From the NCBI GenBank assembly GCA_022818135.1, contig JAFMSR010000018.1:1077552-1141551 (forward strand): a stretch of DNA of 64,000 nucleotides. Reading direction: 5' to 3'. The notes beneath the pieces are model-generated. The model saw only the letters and a list, made by a program, of their open reading frames with translations. It was not told the origin of the DNA and did not search any database. The position numbers were made by a program, and so were the translations under genes. Shown here piece after piece: positions 1-9,536 of the stretch (position 1 is its first letter; each line of letters begins with the position of its first letter). The DNA is from Saxidomus purpurata (lineage: Eukaryota > Mollusca > Bivalvia > Venerida > Veneridae).

Positions 1-88
1 TGGAAAACTGCCGAACCACTTGACCCCTAACCACCTTTACCACATACGTACATTGACCTTTTAATGAACCCTATCCGCTTAACATCCT

Positions 89-673
89 ACACCTTCAACG
101 TTGACCCTAGGTGACCCTGAACCGATATTGTGCACCCAAGCATATTTAGTTGACTGATCCGTTTCACTGTCTTGCTGACCCTAGGTAACCCTTAACTGAT
201 TTGTAAGAAGACTTTAAACCGCTTTTATTAAATGAGTCATAATGTGTTTGTTAAAATTGCATGGGTAAGGTTTTAACAATAATTAAATACCGGAAGATGA
301 CCCATGGCGAGTAAACACTAGTCCCATATTGTCCAGTCAGACTAGTTTAATTAAATAAGTAATCTTTATTGGGCATAAACTGAAGGGAGAGGGAAATGTA
401 TTACATGCTTTATAACATAAGATGGTCTAATTATTTAACCACCAACATGTTAAACATTATCACGAGCCTTTACTGGTAAAGGACTTTGAATTCAAATAAT
501 ACCACTATTTATGAATGTTTTACTGAGGTTTAGTCCTACATTTTTACAGGAACAAAGTTAAAGAAAACTTTTTACAATAAAACATTAACCCTAGGCATTT
601 TATACAATACACCGGGGATAAGACCAACAACAAAATCTGTAAAGTTTAACATATATTTATTCAAACTTATAAT
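89..673 (+). repeat. left inverted terminal repeat
   Basis: Matches the reverse complement of 4437-5020 over essentially its whole length with only scattered differences. The outer part carries repeated GACCCTAGGT motifs near 103 and 177, which could serve as subterminal protein-binding repeats. The match stops just after AAACTTATAATA near 673. Confidence 0.9.
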
Positions 674-825
674 AAAGAACCTTTGAACAATAAAATCTCA
701 GTCTACAAAATATTTGACACTAGGAACAGGACGTTTAGAAAGATATAAATGTATTTTATAAACTTTTATAGAATAAAATTTTATAAGACCGATAAAATCA
801 GACGTCCGCCAAATTTGAGCACAAA

Positions 826-1232
826 TCAGTAAAAATGCGTAAAAATGAGCACAAATGAGTAAAAATGAGCAACAAATGAGTAAAAATGAGCAACAAATGA
901 GTAAAAATGAGCCAAAAAAATTAGCATAAATGAGTTTAAAAATACAAATGAGCAGAAATGAGCAACAAATGAGTAGAAATGAGCAAACATGAGTAAAAAT
1001 GAGCAAAAAAATGAGTTTAACAATACAAATAAGTAGAAATGAGCAACAAATGAGCACAAATGAGTGAAAATGAGCAACAAATGAGTAAAAATGAGTTTTT
1101 AAAATACAAATGAGTAAAAATGAGCAACAAATGAGTAAAAATGAGCAAAAAAATGAGCAAAAATGAGTAACAAATGAGTAAAACTGAGCACAAATTAGTG
1201 AAAATGAGCAAACATAAGTAGAAATGAGCATG
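826..1232 (+). repeat. AATGAG(T/C)-AAA minisatellite inside the TIR element
   Basis: About 400 bp made of alternating short units of the type AAATGAGTAAAAATGAGCAAC, unit length about 10-11 bp with variation. Because the unit lacks stops on the minus strand, it gives spurious Ser/Phe/Leu/Cys-rich ORFs in several frames. I see no reason to call these genes. Confidence 0.9.
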
Positions 1233-1928
1233 AACCGTGCATATTTGCTGCGCAAACCCTCACATTAGGGTCCTTTTCAAACAAAATGATTTTCTTTTAT
1301 GTCCTGACTGTTAGGTTTAGCAATAAAGTGATTATGTAAAGTATATATATGTTTTAAATGGACGATTCAAATGTCACTGCATTCGGTTTTATATATATAG
1401 TTGAATAAACATCAAACTGAAATCATACAGCGCATTAATTTAGCTAATGCAATTTAAAGGTCAGTTAGTCGAAGGTTGATGCTTTCAATTTTCTTCTCGT
1501 TTGTTTATCCTTTTGTAAATAAAGTTGTTTAAACGCATAACAACGAACAACAGTTTAACGCATGGATACTTCTTTACAACACTATATAATTGTTTTCGGT
1601 ACAAAATGTGATGGTAGTACTAGCGCTGAAGAATACTACGCTGGTTGAGGAAAGGTTGTTGACAGGTCGTCTGATTTAATCAGTCTTATCATTATTTAAG
1701 GACAATTCAACATGGTCCAAAACAAATAGGCAAAAGTGTACATAAACACAAAAACTCTCAAGACAATTCAATTTACACATTTTTATTTCTGTTTATACAC
1801 ATAAATGAACTGACACACAGAGACATAAGCACACTTAATGTAGTAATCCTTAACATCCATTTATGACATATCTGAAAGTATATATTTAAAAGCACATTGA
1901 TATATTGTCTCAGCCCCATACAATGTTG

Positions 1929-2561
1929 TTAACTGTCATTGCTATCATCCTCATCAGTATCATTGTTCTCATCATTACTTGAATTTTCTACATCACTTTC
2001 AATTTCTGGAGCATCATATTGCATCAGTATTTTGTCAAATAGAAATCGTCTTTTATAAACTGCATACTTTAGAGCCTCCTCCGGTTCAAAGTTATTATGA
2101 TCTCTTACATCATTTGCTGTCTCTGATATAGCTTTATAAAGACTGTCCTTCTTTATGGTACTGTACCAAACAGCTTTCTCCAAGAAAATACTCATCAAGG
2201 CACTGCGATATTGACTTGTCATGTCCCAGTATGCCCTTTTACGTGCTTGTTTTTCATTTAGTCCATTATCGTTTACAAGGTGTTTTACACGTCTGTCGAA
2301 ATCCGATTGACAATGTTCAAATGCTTCCTCCATAAGACTTGCCCAAGGATTAGTATCATCCCGTTCGTCTTCATCCTCGTCATTATAATTAATATTCATT
2401 TCTTCATCAGATAATTCCTCGTCGGATAAGTCCTCGCCTTTTGTGTTTGGCGAATAAAAAATATCATCATCATTTTTGTCTGTTTTATGTGCAGACATTT
2501 TATGACGTAACATATTATAGGATCTAGCGAATGGTTTTAAACAGATATTGCACTCAAACAT
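1929..2561 (-). CDS. C2H2 zinc-finger acidic protein of the TIR element (210 aa)
   Basis: The protein opens with one C2H2 finger: Cys4, Cys7, His20, His25 (C-x2-C-x12-H-x4-H). An Asp/Glu-rich linker follows (about residues 45-70), then a helix-rich, Trp- and Arg/Lys-containing region (about 72-185) and a strongly acidic tail ending in Asn/Asp/Ser. It starts 37 bases after the Lys-rich ORF ends and reads in the same direction, as in a compact viral-type gene block. A finger at the extreme N-terminus followed by a conserved helical domain recalls accessory proteins of Polinton/adintovirus-like elements in cnidarians and molluscs. That comparison is from memory and is not proven. The DNA- or RNA-binding role is inferred from the finger alone. 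Confidence 0.6.
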   Translation of the reverse strand: MFECNICLKPFARSYNMLRHKMSAHKTDKNDDDIFYSPNTKGEDLSDEELSDEEMNINYNDEDEDERDDTNPWASLMEEAFEHCQSDFDRRVKHLVNDNGLNEKQARKRAYWDMTSQYRSALMSIFLEKAVWYSTIKKDSLYKAISETANDVRDHNNFEPEEALKYAVYKRRFLFDKILMQYDAPEIESDVENSSNDENNDTDEDDSNDS

Positions 2562-2598
2562 GCCCTTCTCACCCGACTATTTATATCCAACTAATTTA

Positions 2599-3020
2599 TT
2601 AATGTTTGTTTTTGTAAGATCCAAATATATTCCTAATTAATTTTCTTTTCTTGACAGCGGATTTTTTGTGGGTGTAGTTCATCCGATTTTTTGTCGATTT
2701 CAACTTTTTACTTAAACCTTTGCTGTGCTTTTTTGTCGATGTGATCTTGTCTGTTGTTTTCAAGTTACTAAAATGTTTTGACTTAGCGGCAGTTTTCAAA
2801 GATTCTCGTTTCAACTCACTTTTGGCTTGTTCAACTGTCTGTTGTGCCGGGGCTATTGAGTTAAGCACAACTGATTTGGTGTTGACAATCTCCTTCCCTC
2901 CTGAAGTCATATGTAACATTTTACCACCTCCAGTTTGTGTGAGTTTTTTTTAGCAGACAATTGTTTTAAAAACTCAATCCATTTCTGTGCGTCTGGTATA
3001 TACAATTTAGAGTGACTCAT
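2599..3020 (-). pseudogene. Lys-rich basic protein ORF of the TIR element, frameshifted at an A8 run
   Basis: An ATG at 3018-3020 opens a frame that runs into a run of eight A (minus strand; plus-strand T at 2944-2951). After it the reading moves to the frame that ends at 2599, where the ORF is open from about 2919. The C-terminal 60 residues are very rich in Lys and Ser/Thr, like nucleic-acid condensing or nuclear-localised proteins. The start overlaps the stop of the upstream ORF by 14 bases (ATG at 3020, TAA of the upstream frame at 3009-3007), as in compact viral genomes. The shift may be a real lesion, a sequencing error in the homopolymer, or programmed slippage; I cannot tell which. 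Confidence 0.45.
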
Positions 3021-4119
3021 ATCTATTATAAAATGGATAGCGTTTAAAATGAAGTGTTAGATACAATGGTGACTGTAAAAATAACGCAAAATCGTCATTG
3101 TCACCATCTCTTATAGCGATTTCAAACTCTATAATTTCCTTTTTAGCTCACCTGGCTACGCCAGGGTGAGCTTTTCTGATCGATGATTGTCCGTCGTCCG
3201 TCGTCCGTCAACATTTTGATTCAAATGACATCTCCTCTGAAACCTCTAGGCCAATGTTGATAAAACTATGCAGGAATGTTCCTTGCATGAAGCTCTACCA
3301 AAATTGTTCAAAGAATTCCATTCCATGCAGAACTCTGGTTGCTATGGCAACAAATAGGAAAAACTTTAAAAATCTTCTTCTCTGAAACCACAAAGCCTAG
3401 AGCTTAGATATTTGGCATGTAGCATTGTCTAGTGGACCTCTACCAAGATTGTTCAAATTATGACCCCCGGGTCAAAATTGACCCCGCGCGGGTGGGCCCT
3501 TAGTTTTTGCATAGGAATATATAGGGAAAACTTTAAAAATCTTCTTCTCTGAAACTACAAGGCCTTGAGCTAAGATATTTAACATGTAGCATTGTCTAGT
3601 AGACCTCTACCAAGATTGTTCAAATTATGACCCCCGGATCAAAATTGCCCCCTCACCGGGGGTCACTTAGTTTTGCATAGGAATATATAGGAAAAACTTA
3701 AAAAATCTTCTTCGCTGAAACCACAAGGCCTGGAGCTTAGATATTTGGCATGTAGCATTGCCCAGTAGACCTCTTTAAAGTTTGTTCAAATTATGCCCCT
3801 GGGGTCAAAATTGACCTTGCCCGGGGGGATCATTTGTTTACAAAGGCGTATATAGGTAAACTTATTTGGTATATAACATTATCTAGTGATCTTCCACCAG
3901 GCAAGTGGACTTGTACCAAGGTGAGCGATATAGGGCCATCTTGGCCCTCTTGTTCTTTAAAGGTAAATAATAGGGTGTATCAAATACATAGTTCCATGCT
4001 GTAGTAGAGGTTTTTCGCATACGCCTCAACACAGGTTGTTCGCTTCCCAAAATTATACTTTCTTTAATGATGTCTGTAGTAATGCAAAAATGTTCTTTAA
4101 AAAACTCAAATTTTTCCAT
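3007..4119 (-). pseudogene. third ORF of the TIR element, split by a pearl-like insertion
   Basis: A minus-strand frame starts with ATG at 4119 and is open to about 3957, where it runs into the inserted repeat (3145-3954). Beyond the insertion an open frame of comparable character (aromatic and charged residues) continues from about 3144 to a TAA at 3007-3009, overlapping the next ORF start. Before the insertion it would have encoded about 100 residues. I do not recognise the family. The insertion disables it in this copy. Confidence 0.45.
3145..3954 (+). mobile_element. pearl-like element P1 (AGCTCACC hairpin / GGGCCATGATGGCCC end), nested
   Basis: Begins with a hairpin CTCACCTGG-ctacg-CCAGGGTGAG, followed by a GTCCGTCGTCCG microsatellite, then about 180-bp imperfect tandem units marked by 'gagcttagatatttggcatgtagcat' type text and CCCCCGGGTCAAAATTGACC. 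It ends with GGCCATCTTGGCCCTCTTGTT. The same ends occur at 13803-14610 and, inverted, at 45591-46486 and 51595-52257. No ORF; non-autonomous. Confidence 0.8.
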
Positions 4120-4126
4120 GTATGTA

Positions 4127-4330
4127 AAATTCTAGCTCACTGTTTAAGGGTTATATATTTTTTTAATGATAACTACCTCAGTATATAAAATACTTTTATA
4201 ACTTTTTTAAAAAACAACAAAAATGTAAATTGTTCCATATGTGTGAAAAATGTAGCTCAATGTTTAATGGTGATATATTTTTTAATGATAACTACCTCAG
4301 TATATAATATACCTTTATAACTTTTCAAAG
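4127..4330 (+). repeat. two direct copies of a ~120-bp AT-rich unit
   Basis: The block around AATGATAACTACCTCAGTATATAA occurs twice (near 4166 and 4284) with matching flanks. It lies between the third ORF and the right TIR, where a promoter for the minus-strand gene block would be expected. The regulatory role is speculative. Confidence 0.65.
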
Positions 4331-4436
4331 TGCCCATTGTCAAATACATGTAAACTGCATGTGATTTTATTGTTCAAAGGTTGTTTATTGTTCAATGGTT
4401 GTTTCTTTGTTGTTCAAGGTTGATTCTTTACTAGTA

Positions 4437-5020
4437 TTATAAGTTTGAATAAATATATGTTAAACTTTACAGATTTTGTTGTTGGTCTTATCCCCGGTGT
4501 ATTGTATAAAATGCCTAGGGTTAATGTTTCAGTGTAAAAAGTTTTCTTTAACTTTGTTCCTGTAAAAATGTAGGACTAAACCTCAGTAAAACATTCATAA
4601 ATAGTGGTATTATTTGAATTCAAAGTCCTTTACCAGTAAAGGCTCGTGATAATGTTTAACATGATGGTGGTTAAATAATTAGACCATCTTATGTTATAAA
4701 GCATGTAATACATTTCCCTCTCCCTTCAGTTTATGCCCAATAAAGATTACTTATTTTATTAAACTAGTCTGACTGGACAATATGGAACTAGTGTTTACTC
4801 GCCATGGGTCATCTTCCGGTATTTAATTATTGTTAAAACCTTACCCATGCAATTTTAACAAACACATTATGACTCATTTAATAAAAGCGGTTTAAAGTCT
4901 TCTTACAAATCAGTTAAGGGTTACCTAGGGTCAGCAAGACAGTGAAACGGATCAGTCAACTAAATATGCTTGGGTGCACAATATCGGTTCAGGGTCACCT
5001 AGGGTCAACGTTGAAGGTGT
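4437..5020 (-). repeat. right inverted terminal repeat
   Basis: Reverse complement of 89-673, including the CCGGGGATAAG-like block, the CCTTTACTGGTAAAGG palindrome and the subterminal GACCCTAGGT motifs. The high similarity of the arms suggests fairly recent mobility or ongoing gene conversion between them. Confidence 0.9.
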
Positions 5021-7000
5021 CTTGTTTCGATTGATATGTTTCTTTCAAAGCATATGTTCACTTCTTTCATAGGACTTTACTTGTACATATACTACCAAGA
5101 AATATGTCTTACCAAGAAATTGACCGTAAACTGTATCAAATATGGATAAAAATCCTTACACTGCTTTTTATATCGTTATAGATAAGTACCTTTCAATGAT
5201 ATTACAATAAATTCTAAAATGCCTAAGCAAATTAGAGTGCTTTCGAGAAAGTAGGCGGAGTTTCGGATATGGAAGTAGCTCTTTCCGGATTTTCGATTTA
5301 CTCCCGCGACTCTTTCGTTGCATAAAACATAGAAATACAAGTAAATCCGTACAAATACACCTGTTATGTGTAACAGTTGTAATTAATAAAAGTCCTGATG
5401 TCTAATATGTTGCTAAACTATAACGTAATAAAGAACTGCTGATGTATCAATACTGGTACTCTGTAATAATTAATTCACTCTGTTCCAACTTAAGAAATCT
5501 TAGATATAAATATTTAAAGAAATGTTATCATACGTGGGCAACTTTACAAAAGCCTTCGAATCTTTTATCAAAAAAAAATAAAACTGTATAATCAATTTAT
5601 CCAAATATATTTGGATTGTAATACAGATACGGAAACACATTTACATACTTGCTTTTTAAATTATTGTACATGTTATTAATATGTAGCCTTATTCTTTCCA
5701 ATTACAAGGTAAGAAATGAAAAAGGTTTTCTGGTAATTCTTTTATAGCGAAGCGAAAAATAACTTAAATACCAACAAAATTACATATAGTTCACCATTAT
5801 TTTAGAGTTAATAGAAGATAGTAAAATCAATGTGATCTGGAACTTTATATCAACGTAATGGTAAACATAGTTCAAGAAAAAATAGAATGCAACCATATCG
5901 TTTTCTGTAAATTCTCACTCTATATAAAAATCATTTATAATTTCTCGCTAGTAACTCCGACATGCTTTTATTTATAATTATCCGTTTATCCATGCAGCAA
6001 AGTCTTCAATAAAACAGCAAATGTCCCACATTGCTTGAGCTGGTTTGTACAATAACAACAAAGTAGAATTTAAACGATGATGTTTTAAAAGGTTTACTTA
6101 CCAGAATTACATGTTCTGTGTTGCCACTTGTCACACACGTCGCACGTGATCGCGTGCTGAAGATTTACACTCAATACACACTTCAGTCATTGTTAATGTT
6201 TCTTAATCAACACAGAAACAAAACAACACTGATTACTAAATTTAATTACAAATAACGCAAAGAAATAAATCCTTTTTTTTCAAGAAGTAAATCCACAGTA
6301 TAACAGTCACTACATGCAGAGCAAACTTACTTAAATTCACTTAAAGGAATGTTATTATAATTTCAATTCGAGTTATTTATCTTGACTTTTTTTTTTAGTA
6401 ATTCACTTAAACACCAATGAAATTCATCAAACCTTCAACAGTTTGAGCAATATCGTAGATCACCAATGAAATTTTAGCATTTTTTATTATTTTGAGTAAT
6501 TTTGAGTAATTTAATAAAAGAACACCAATGATTTCATTCCGTTATTCACTTTTTTTTAACCAATGAAATTGTTCAAATTTTTAATAAACTTCAGCGCAAA
6601 TATCAATCAATCGCATCAAAGAAACCGAATAATTACCGCCGCATCAAGAAATTGGTTCTTATATACATAATCACCTAATCATCACTTAATTAAATTAATT
6701 GCCTATTATCCTTTGTAATTGTCCCACTTATTAACAAGTATATCAAAGAAACCGAAATGCATTAAAATTACATCTTTTAACTGCGGACACAAACAACTTT
6801 TTGCACAAATAAAAAATAACAACAAACTCGTTTATTGTATACATCACCATTTATTCAATTCGCAAAATAATGATTCATTATTGTGATCGTTAGCAAACAC
6901 CAATAACAAAATTTCACTTATAACAAAACTAGAATATGTACATCGAAACATTATAATCATGGATAGGTCCGTGATATAATTGACTCTTATACATGAATTG
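5021..7000. other. intergenic AT-rich DNA
   Basis: No gene recognised. A short repeat with AAGTAGGCGGAGTTTCGGA occurs near 5251 and again near 35560. The phrase CACCAATGAAAT recurs near 6412, 6460 and, varied, 6522. All ORFs are short and uncharacteristic. Confidence 0.5.
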
Positions 7001-7105
7001 GGGCCGAAACGGACATAAAGTGAGGCCGAAATGTCATGTGGCCGAAACGTCACCACAATTATCTTGAGGCCGAAACGTACTGGGGCCGAAACGTCTTGTT
7101 CCCTC
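7000..7105 (+). repeat. GGCCGAAACGT spaced repeat cluster
   Basis: Five to six copies of (G)GGCCGAAACG(T/G) or a close variant lie in about 100 bp at irregular spacing of roughly 18-35 bp. GC content is well above the surroundings. Function unknown. Confidence 0.7.
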
Positions 7106-7384
7106 CCTATGCTGGTGGTATCTCCGAAAAACAGCTATTTACAGAAAAGCAGATTAAGAAATATTTTTTATGGTATTATTCAGCATTGACAGTCGATGTA
7201 ATGCTTTAACGGCAAACGTATTGATAGCCGCATGTGCAGCTCTGTGACATCAAAGGAGCTGATACAATTGTACTCGTTCCATTTCGCTAGAAAAATTCTT
7301 AAATATAGACATCAAAATCACCCAGTTAAAGTTAGCATTTTTGATAAAACTTATTTCTTTTGTATAAATGTAACCATGAAAAGT

Positions 7385-7457
7385 ACATCGCCCCGAGCTG
7401 GATTCGAACTCGGGTCCTCCAGTATCCTAAGCGGACACTCTACCACGTTGCCATAAA
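7385..7457 (-). other. tRNA-like sequence (SINE head or tRNA pseudogene)
   Basis: On the minus strand there is an A-box-like stretch (TGGCAACGTGGTAGAG), an anticodon-loop-like TTAGGAT (AGG, Pro-like) and a perfect B box GAGTTCGAATCC. The T stem does not fold canonically, because CCCGAG pairs with CTCGGG across an 11-base loop, and no acceptor stem closes. A tRNA-derived SINE head or decayed tRNA is more likely than a working tRNA. Confidence 0.45.
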
Positions 7458-8292
7458 AGCTAGCTCAATGGCAAGGAAGTACAAGTGCCGTAATATACCT
7501 CTATTACATAAAAATATATATTCTATGGAAACTGTTATATCTTGTTTGTTAATATTTAGGCTCTTATAAACTATTTCCAACCTGTTGATTGTCAAATATC
7601 ACATACCACCAGCATTGGTTCCCTTCGTGGTGAAATTTCAAGTTTTGACATGTGTCATGTCAATAGCTTACAGAAGGACATAGTCACGTGATGAAGCCCA
7701 TCAACATCTTGTTACGATTTAGCAGGGATAGCATTATGTTTTCGCTGAGGCAAATCAAAATGGTTAGGATTTCCTGCTTTCTGAACAGCTGATATACATT
7801 CAAAATACCTCCAGCATAGGTTCCCCCACTCTCTCTCTATATATATATGCCCCCCCCCCCCCCCACAAAAAAAGATAGTGTGTCTTGCACCTGTGCTGCA
7901 GTACACATTTTAGAGAAATTGGGTAGAAAGAAAAGGTAACCCTAACCTTAAACTATTAATATTTGATGGAGGAAAGCCCCTGTAACAACAAAAATTATAA
8001 CATTTTTAAGAAATAATACTATTTGCAAGAAAATGTTTTTGACATCAATAATCCCTATCTACCCTACCTAGTAAGTTTGGGGATATTACCCTAAACGAAC
8101 AATTTTTTTAGGCCTCATGTTACTAAATATAGTATCATAACCAACCTCAGTTGTCTGATTGAATATAACAGATGTCTTCATGTATAACTTTAGTTTCTTG
8201 AAATGTCAGAAAGTACCTGTGTTTTAATTGTTTATATCATGTGGTTAATCATATTCAAGAAATGATAAATATGTCTCTGACTGTATTTTATT

Positions 8293-9172
8293 AACCAGGT
8301 TTTCCGAAGGAAAAATCCTGGTTATTAGATTGGGGTATGTCGGCGGGCGGGCGGGTGCGTGGGCGTAAACAATTTCTTCTGTGCGCAACTCCTCCTACAT
8401 TTCTCAACGGATTTCAACCAAACTTTCACAGAAGTATTGTCATGAAGTGCCCTGGCGCATATTGTCAGGGTTTTGTGATTTGGTCATTTTTGACAGAGTT
8501 ATGGCCCTTTGTTTTTTTTCACATGTAATTCTTCTGTGCGCAACTCCTCCTACATTTCTTCGACGGATTTCAACCAAACTTTCACAGAAGTATAGTCATG
8601 AAGTGCCCTGGCGCATATATTCCGGGTTTTGTGATTTGGTCATTTTTGACAGAATTATGGCCCTTTGCTTTTTTTCACATGTAATTCTTCTGTGCGCAAG
8701 TCCTTCAACACTTCTCAAGGATTTCAACCAAACTTTCACAGAATTATTGTCACCAAGTGCCCTGGCGCATATTGTCGGGGTTTTGTGATTTGAAAATTTT
8801 TGACAGAATTATGGGCCTTTGTTTTTTTCCACATAATGTAATATATATAGAGAAATACTCTTCTGTGTGCAACTCCTACATTTCTCAAGGGATTTCAACC
8901 AAACTTTCACAGAACTATAATTGTGAACTAAAGAATTTTGAATATATAATGTTCTGCCCCTGGTCGTCCGTCCGTCCGTTTTGCAATTTTGTGTCTCCTT
9001 ATTTAAGTAGATATAAAAGGGAGAATACTCTGTTATTATAAAAGGGAGAATACTCTGTTATTGCTGTCTATTTTTAGAATAGGTTACCAGTCCTGAATAC
9101 TTTGGAGTATTCTGTTACAGTAAGATGACAAAATTTCTCATGAGACCAGCGGTTCAAACCCCACACAGAGCA

Positions 9173-9213
<41 letters not shown>

Positions 9214-9536
9214 TGCCTGAATTATGGCCCTTTGCTTTTTTTTCCACATATGTTATATATAGAAGAATACTGTCACGTGCCCACTTCCTCCTACATTTCT
9301 CAAGATATTTAAACCAAACTCTCACACAACTGTTGTCATCAAGTGCCCTCGTGCATATTGTCTGGGTTTTGTGTTTGGATCAATTTTGCCTGAATTATGG
9401 CCCTTTGCTTTTTTTACACATGTAATATATAGAAGAAGACCTTTGTTTCTTTTTCACATTATGTATATCTACTGACTTTAAAACACATTAATTTTGTGCT
9501 CGGCCAGCAGACTGGAAAATGAAAACCTGGTTTTGT
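8293..9536 (+). mobile_element. pearl-like element P2 (AACCAGG hairpin end)
   Basis: Starts with a hairpin AACCAGG(TTTTCC-gaa-GGAAAAA)TCCTGGTT and a GC-rich GGCGGGCGGGCGGGTG stretch. It continues with five or more units of about 165 bp marked by CTCCTACATTTCTC, CAACCAAACTTTCACAGAA, GTGCCCTGGCGCATAT and TTATGGCCCTTTG, with a GTCCGTCCGTCCG patch near 8965 and a T run at 9176-9204. It ends near AAAACCTGGTTTTGTGA at about 9530, matching the start inverted. No coding capacity; ORFs inside follow the repeat unit. Confidence 0.75.

Larger units (their letters stand above)
89..5020. mobile_element. 4.9-kb element with ~585-bp inverted terminal repeats, virus/Polinton-like gene layout
   Basis: Sequence from about 89 to 673 is repeated almost exactly, inverted, at 4437-5020; the outer ends read ACACCTTCAACG inward from both sides. 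Between the arms lie a minisatellite (826-1232), three tightly packed minus-strand ORFs and a nested pearl-like element (3145-3954). Long TIRs plus compact overlapping genes are typical of Polinton/Maverick-type and related virus-like elements. The element is much shorter than a full Polinton, and no polymerase, integrase or capsid gene is visible, so it would be a non-autonomous or internally deleted member. I found no convincing target-site duplication. Structure is certain; the family assignment is inference. Confidence 0.75.

Noticed and set aside
698..1255. Overlapping Ser/Phe/Leu/Cys-rich ORFs on the minus strand
   Set aside because: They follow the AATGAG minisatellite in several frames; composition is set by the repeat, not by a protein.
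3157..3175. Bacterial rho-independent terminator
   Set aside because: The GC hairpin is the conserved end of a dispersed eukaryotic repeat, found in several copies.
7385..7457. Functional tRNA-Pro (AGG) gene
   Set aside because: A and B boxes are good, but the T stem and acceptor stem do not fold canonically; more likely a SINE head.
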